Positions 59,861 through 64,000 of a DNA stretch of 64,000 nt are shown piece by piece; position 1 is the stretch's first letter; every line of letters starts with the position of its first letter. This stretch comes from Charina bottae (lineage: Eukaryota; Chordata; Lepidosauria; Squamata; Charinaidae). Under the pieces are notes generated by a model. It made no database searches and had not been told where the DNA came from. It saw only the letters and a program-made list of their open reading frames with translations. The position numbers and the translations under genes are program-made. Where the stretch lies: the NCBI GenBank assembly GCA_023362775.1, contig JALMGJ010000003.1, positions 175,622,774 to 175,686,773 of the forward strand. Reading direction: 5' to 3'.

Positions 59861-60518
59861 AGAAGAGAATCATGTTACTCATCCGCTGTAAGACATTAAA
59901 ACAGGAAAATACCAAATCTTGTTCTTAATAAGCAGAAATAACTTTTTTTTTAAAAAATCTGCAAATAAATGAGACTGGTAGCATACCACAGCAAACAATC
60001 TAAAGCGACATGTAAAAATTCAAGTTATTCACCAATGCAGTAAAAAGTATCAAAAACAAAAATATACCTGCCTTGGTAAAATTCATAAAATATATATTAA
60101 CCTATGAGATGCTTACTCTGTTATTGCTATTAGATCATGCCTCCGAGCTATAAAGTATAAAATCATTCTGATTACATAAAATACAGTCAAGATTGTTCTC
60201 ATCACCAGCATAATCTAATATAAAATACCTTTCATGTTTACAAGAGAGAGGTTTCTTCTACAAGGTGTATATGGGAAAAGTAATAGTGGGGAGTGGGAAT
60301 ACATGGGTAGATGGAGCACCAAGCTACTGTTCATATACCAGACACAGTTAGTTTGCTTGCAAGATTAATGCATCGCAGAACAAACATGGTGACAGAAGCA
60401 TATCCATGGCTAGATAACTGTGGCTTTATGAAGTGGTTACTTTTGAAGGAGCCGGTCAATGGCTCCAAAACCAGAGTACGCAAGTTTTGCAAATTTACCT
60501 TACTCATTTACTGGCATG

Positions 60519-60695
60519 CAGGGGTGTTCACAGGGTACGGTAAAAAAAAAATCAAGATGGCAGCTACGATGATGCAATCAAAGCTTCACCCATTTTTTAT
60601 GTACGTCCAACACACATAAAAACGAGCAGAGCTTTGATTGCACCATCGTGGCCACCATCTTGAATTTTTCCCACCATATTCTGCAAACACCCCTG
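60519..60695. mobile_element. Palindromic hAT-like MITE with 8-bp target duplication
   Basis: The ends caggggtgttcacagggtac and gcaaacacccctg are inverted repeats, and the arms continue through aagatggcagctacgatg and its imperfect reverse complement. Octamers ctggcatg (60511-60518) and ctgccatg (60696-60703) differ at one base. No coding capacity. Confidence 0.75.
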
Positions 60696-60869
60696 CTGCC
60701 ATGTAATCACAAGTCATTTAAGCAAGCACTGTCTTTAAAAAGCCTGTTTGTGTTACAATCCATGCTGATGGCCTCTTTCAATTTAACCGTTTATGTTTTG
60801 TGAAAGACTGCATGTGGAACAAATTTCTTGTACCAATAAGAAACTGTTGCAGAAAAATGATGCAGAGTA

Positions 60870-61075
60870 TTATTTATTTATTTATTTATTTATTTATTAA
60901 ACAGATTTATAAGGCCGCCCAACTCACACACGGTGACTCTGGGTGGCTTACAGAATTAAAAACCATAAAAACACAATAGACACCCCCCAGCGGCAGCCAA
61001 CACATTCATACCAGCCACTTGATCGGCTCCGAAGCAGCTTGGGGTCCCCTTCCCCGAGCCCGGGAGGCCAGATTG
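60870..61075 (-). repeat. L2 3' end, minus orientation, with (TTTA)n
   Basis: A (TTTA)n run at about 60870-60899 precedes ggccgcccaactcacacacg and gtgactctgggtggcttac, a reverse-complement L2 terminus, followed by GC-rich sequence consistent with its 3' UTR. Confidence 0.65.
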
Positions 61076-61439
61076 TTGGGCACTTTGGCCTCAGACTGCT
61101 ATTGATGAATGTTAGCTCATGTTGTCTCTTTCTTCACTCCAGAGCTTGGGTTATAAAGGATATTGCAATTAGTATTTTGTCATGATCAGATCACTTCCCG
61201 GTTAATATGCTGCCTGTTGGCACCTGTGATGTCTGCAAGGATAGGGACTGATTAGGATGGTCTACCTGAACACTTAACAGGTTTGCTTCGTTTTCAGCAG
61301 CCACTTACGGATTTTTGGTAGATAGTTCTGCCATGGAACTGTTCAAACTCTGAAACTGAGAGATGAGAATGCTGGATGTGCTTCCTCCTGAGGAGCCTCT
61401 CCCTCTGCTTTGATTGCCCATTCATTTACCAAAAATTCT

Positions 61440-63165
61440 GGCAGATGAAGTGATGCTATATTACATAACTTCCACCTAGAGTCCAATCTTCCCTTTTAAT
61501 ACTGTTTTCTAGGCCACTCTGGTAGATGATGTTTGTCAGGACCCAGATGGAAAGTTCAGCTCTCCTGGTCCTATAAGGTAAAGGTTCCCCCCGCACATTT
61601 GTGCAGTCGTGTCCGACTCTGGGGGCCGGTGCTCATCTCCGTTTGTTAGCCGAAGAGCCAGCGCTGTCCGAAGATGCTTCCGCGGTCATGTGGCCGGCAT
61701 GACACGCGCGGAACGCTGTTACCTGCCCACCGAAGTGGTACCTATTTATCTACTTGCATTTGCATGCTTTCGAATTGCTAGGTTGGCAAGAGCTGGAGCA
61801 AGTGCGGGAGTTCACTCCGCACGCAGGGCTAGGGATTCGAACCTCCGAACTTGCGATCTTCCGATCGACAAGCCTGGTGTCTCACCCGCTGAGCCAACAT
61901 GCCCCAACTTTCCTGGTCCTATAGACCTCTCAAAAACATTCAAAATCATCCATGCTATCCTTCTGGACCATCTGCTAGGGTTTGGGGTACGTTGCATTGT
62001 TTTACAGTGGTTCCGCTTCATTCTATAGCGGTAGTTCCAGTCATGAGTGCTGGGGATGAGCAACTAAGCTCTGGACCACTCAGTTTGTGCCACTCTTGCC
62101 TCTGTTTAGCATCTGTATGAAACCAGTGGGAGAGATCATTTCTGGGTGAGGTACCATCAATATGTTGATATTCAATGGTGTATCTCAATCTCAGGCCAAG
62201 CTGTTGATGCACTGGTAGTCCTCACATGGTGCCTTGAGACTACACGGGACTGACAGTTGAAACAAGCTGAAACTGAATTCCAGTAAGAGCAAGGTGCTGT
62301 TTGTCCAGAAACTATCTGGTCCTTCGTTGACTACTATTTTGGCTGTGGATAGGGTTGCACTCCACCTTAAGAAGCAGGTTCATGACTTCTGAACTCACAG
62401 CAACAGTATGATCAATAGGTGGAAGATATGGCTAGAAAATCCTTTGCTTCACTTTGGCTGGTGCACCAGTTGAGGCCCTTTTTGGAGCAGGTGGCCTTGA
62501 CAAGAGTCACTTGTGCCCTCATCCTCTCAAGATGGGATAACTGCAATGCACTTTCTTTGGGGCTGCCCTGAAAACTACTAGAAAGCTGCAACGGGTACAG
62601 AATGCAGCAGCTTGCTTGCTTGCTGGCAAGTGAAAGCTGCTTCAACATTGTAACATCAATTTTGCAGGTACTGTGCTGTTTCAAATGGATTTCAAAATAC
62701 AATTCAAATTGCTGTTTTTGACCTATAAAGGTTTGGTTTGGGAACTGTCCATTCCATGTATTTATCCCGGAGAAGATGTGGGTGAGCCTAGAAGCAGGCT
62801 TTCTCAGTGGCTGCCCATCCTTGTAAAATAGTGTCTCCACAGAGATCCAGGCACCCTGGAACAATATCATCTTTAAGAAGGTTAATGAAGATGATTTTGC
62901 CAGGCATTTTGGGTTTAAAATGCTTGCTTGTTGGGACGCCCTTATTTATTTGGAAGACTGGAGGTATCTCTCTCTCTTACAATTTCCTATTTGCTTTTTT
63001 CTTTCTAATGTTTCACCTGACTAGTTCAGAGTTTACATGGTACTTAATTATCTCGTTTTATTTGGATGATTTATGATTGTGAACCACTTAGAGTCATTTG
63101 AAAATGCTGGGATAGGATAAAAATGCTGAAACAACCGAACAAAAATATAAATAAATTACTGCAAT
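61440..63165 (+). mobile_element. L2-clade LINE, old, interrupted by a SINE
   Basis: Degenerate L2 RT and C-terminal sequence is recognisable (for example gggataactgcaatgcactt, ctgcaacgggtacagaatgc, gtgaaccacttagagtcatt), ending in AATATAAATAAA at about 63160. A SINE at 61576-61910 splits it, with the sequence tcctggtcctata duplicated. No frame is open for more than about 100 codons. Confidence 0.7.
61576..61910 (-). mobile_element. tRNA-derived SINE, full length, 13-bp TSD
   Basis: In reverse orientation it carries the B-box ggttcgaatcc and an A-box-like tggctcagcgggtgag, a conserved body (cgaagagccagcgctgtccg on the + strand) and the BovB-like tail gtcgtgtccgactct. It is flanked by tcctggtcctata at 61563-61575 and 61911-61923. 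Better preserved than the L2 it sits in. Confidence 0.88.
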
Positions 63166-64000
63166 TAAAATAGTTAGAATAGTAATTAAGGACAAGACAG
63201 TGAGTTTTAAGGCCTTCTTAAAGGCCACAAATTATGTTAATCCTCCCTCCTCAGCAGGGAAATGCTGAGAAAAGTCCCAAAGTTACAGAGAAGGCCAGAA
63301 TCAGAATCAGAATCAGACCGAGCAACAGCAGCTCTGGCTGTAATTCTGCTTATGATGATGTGGAATGGGGACCATACTGGAGAAGACATTCTCTCTGGTA
63401 ATTCCTAGTTTGTACAGGGCAAATTTTATGGACAATCACACCTTGTTTCCACTGAAATGTCAACATGACAACAAACACCAATGTCTGTAAACTGAAATAC
63501 AAAACAGGAAACTGAACATTTAAAACAGAATTCCCCCAAGGCAATAGAACCAAGAGTGTTTGACAATCAAGTCTGAGTTAATTATTCACAGCATATAGTA
63601 TTTTTTTTTTAAAAAAAGAGCACAGCAGATTTTGTAGCCATTAAGTACTTTTGGGGAGAGCAGCGAGAGACAGGCTATGTGATCTAGCAGTTACACGATG
63701 CACTTGGTTACTTGGTTCCAATTCACACGTGATGGTCCAAACACTGAGCTCATAACACAGGACAGGAACTGCCCTATGTGTGCTCATGATAGTATTACCC
63801 AGTGTTGAAAGTGAACAGGGAAGCCCTTGTGAACATGTAACTTCATGTGAGCCTTAAATCATGGTCAGTGAATTTCTACTCTCTTAATGCTCATTGGAGC
63901 TTGTTACTTCCAAGTTAAGTGCAAACAGGATAAAGCATTTAGCAGATCAGGCAAGAATCTAGGGTTGAGAAAGAGAAATACCAGAATTGAAAATAAGGCT

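Larger units (their letters stand above)
56281..64000. other. Region upstream of CABYR, no gene recognised
   Basis: By conserved order, the 3' end of TTC39C would be expected on the minus strand here or beyond. I find no exon of it. Besides the listed repeats, 56300-56420 (caggtattttggactttagt) looks like a hAT-like MITE remnant. 58280-59370, 59900-60400 and 63170-64000 are AT-rich with nothing recognised. Confidence 0.5.

Overview
The window is vertebrate nuclear DNA, almost certainly from a squamate reptile (lizard or snake). It is AT-rich, with spliced genes in long introns. The repeat mix is typical of squamates: RTE/BovB LINEs, Sauria-type and other tRNA-derived SINEs, L2, CR1 and L1 LINE fragments, Penelope-like elements (PLEs), a Ty1/copia remnant and many non-autonomous hAT-like DNA transposons. 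Only two host protein-coding genes can be supported, OSBPL1A (+ strand) and CABYR (- strand). They lie tail to tail. As I recall the mammalian order (TTC39C, CABYR, OSBPL1A, IMPACT), this is the conserved arrangement. || 1-31950: the 3' half of OSBPL1A (ORP1), which encodes the oxysterol-binding-protein-related lipid-transfer domain. Twelve exons run from the one just after the FFAT-motif exon to the stop codon. All GT/AG junctions and phases agree, and the last 437 codons, starting at an internal Met, match the length of the short isoform ORP1S. The introns hold two BovB LINEs (one interleaved with an L1 3' end), a BovB-free stretch with L1, L2 and CR1 tails, a Sauria SINE with a CA microsatellite, two GC-rich hAT-like elements and a short PLE-derived inverted repeat. 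|| 31950-36343: convergent intergenic/3' UTR space with Sauria SINEs and a palindromic hAT MITE that has an 8-bp target duplication. || 36344-47848: four coding exons of CABYR, a sperm flagellum RIIa-domain protein. They splice in one frame to a 666-residue protein that joins the two regions human CABYR uses as alternative coding regions. The 7.7-kb second intron holds a decayed Ty1/copia element whose 3' LTR is interrupted by a 1.67-kb near-perfect palindrome made of two inverted PLE copies. || 47849-56250: CABYR upstream region, with a second PLE family, a tRNA-derived SINE, a CR1 LINE interrupted by an L2 LINE, a 106-bp tandem duplication, and a CpG-rich segment with a minus-strand TATA box, GC box and CRE-like site that is the best candidate CABYR promoter. 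|| 56250-64000: no gene recognised. It holds another PLE-derived inverted repeat, L2 copies, a full-length tRNA-derived SINE, a palindromic MITE and simple repeats. || The most unusual structure is the set of four PLE insertions from two families. Each has outward-facing 3' termini that carry a hammerhead-ribozyme-like core, and each has a 12-13 bp target-site duplication. I found no operon, CRISPR array, functional RNA gene or intact autonomous element.
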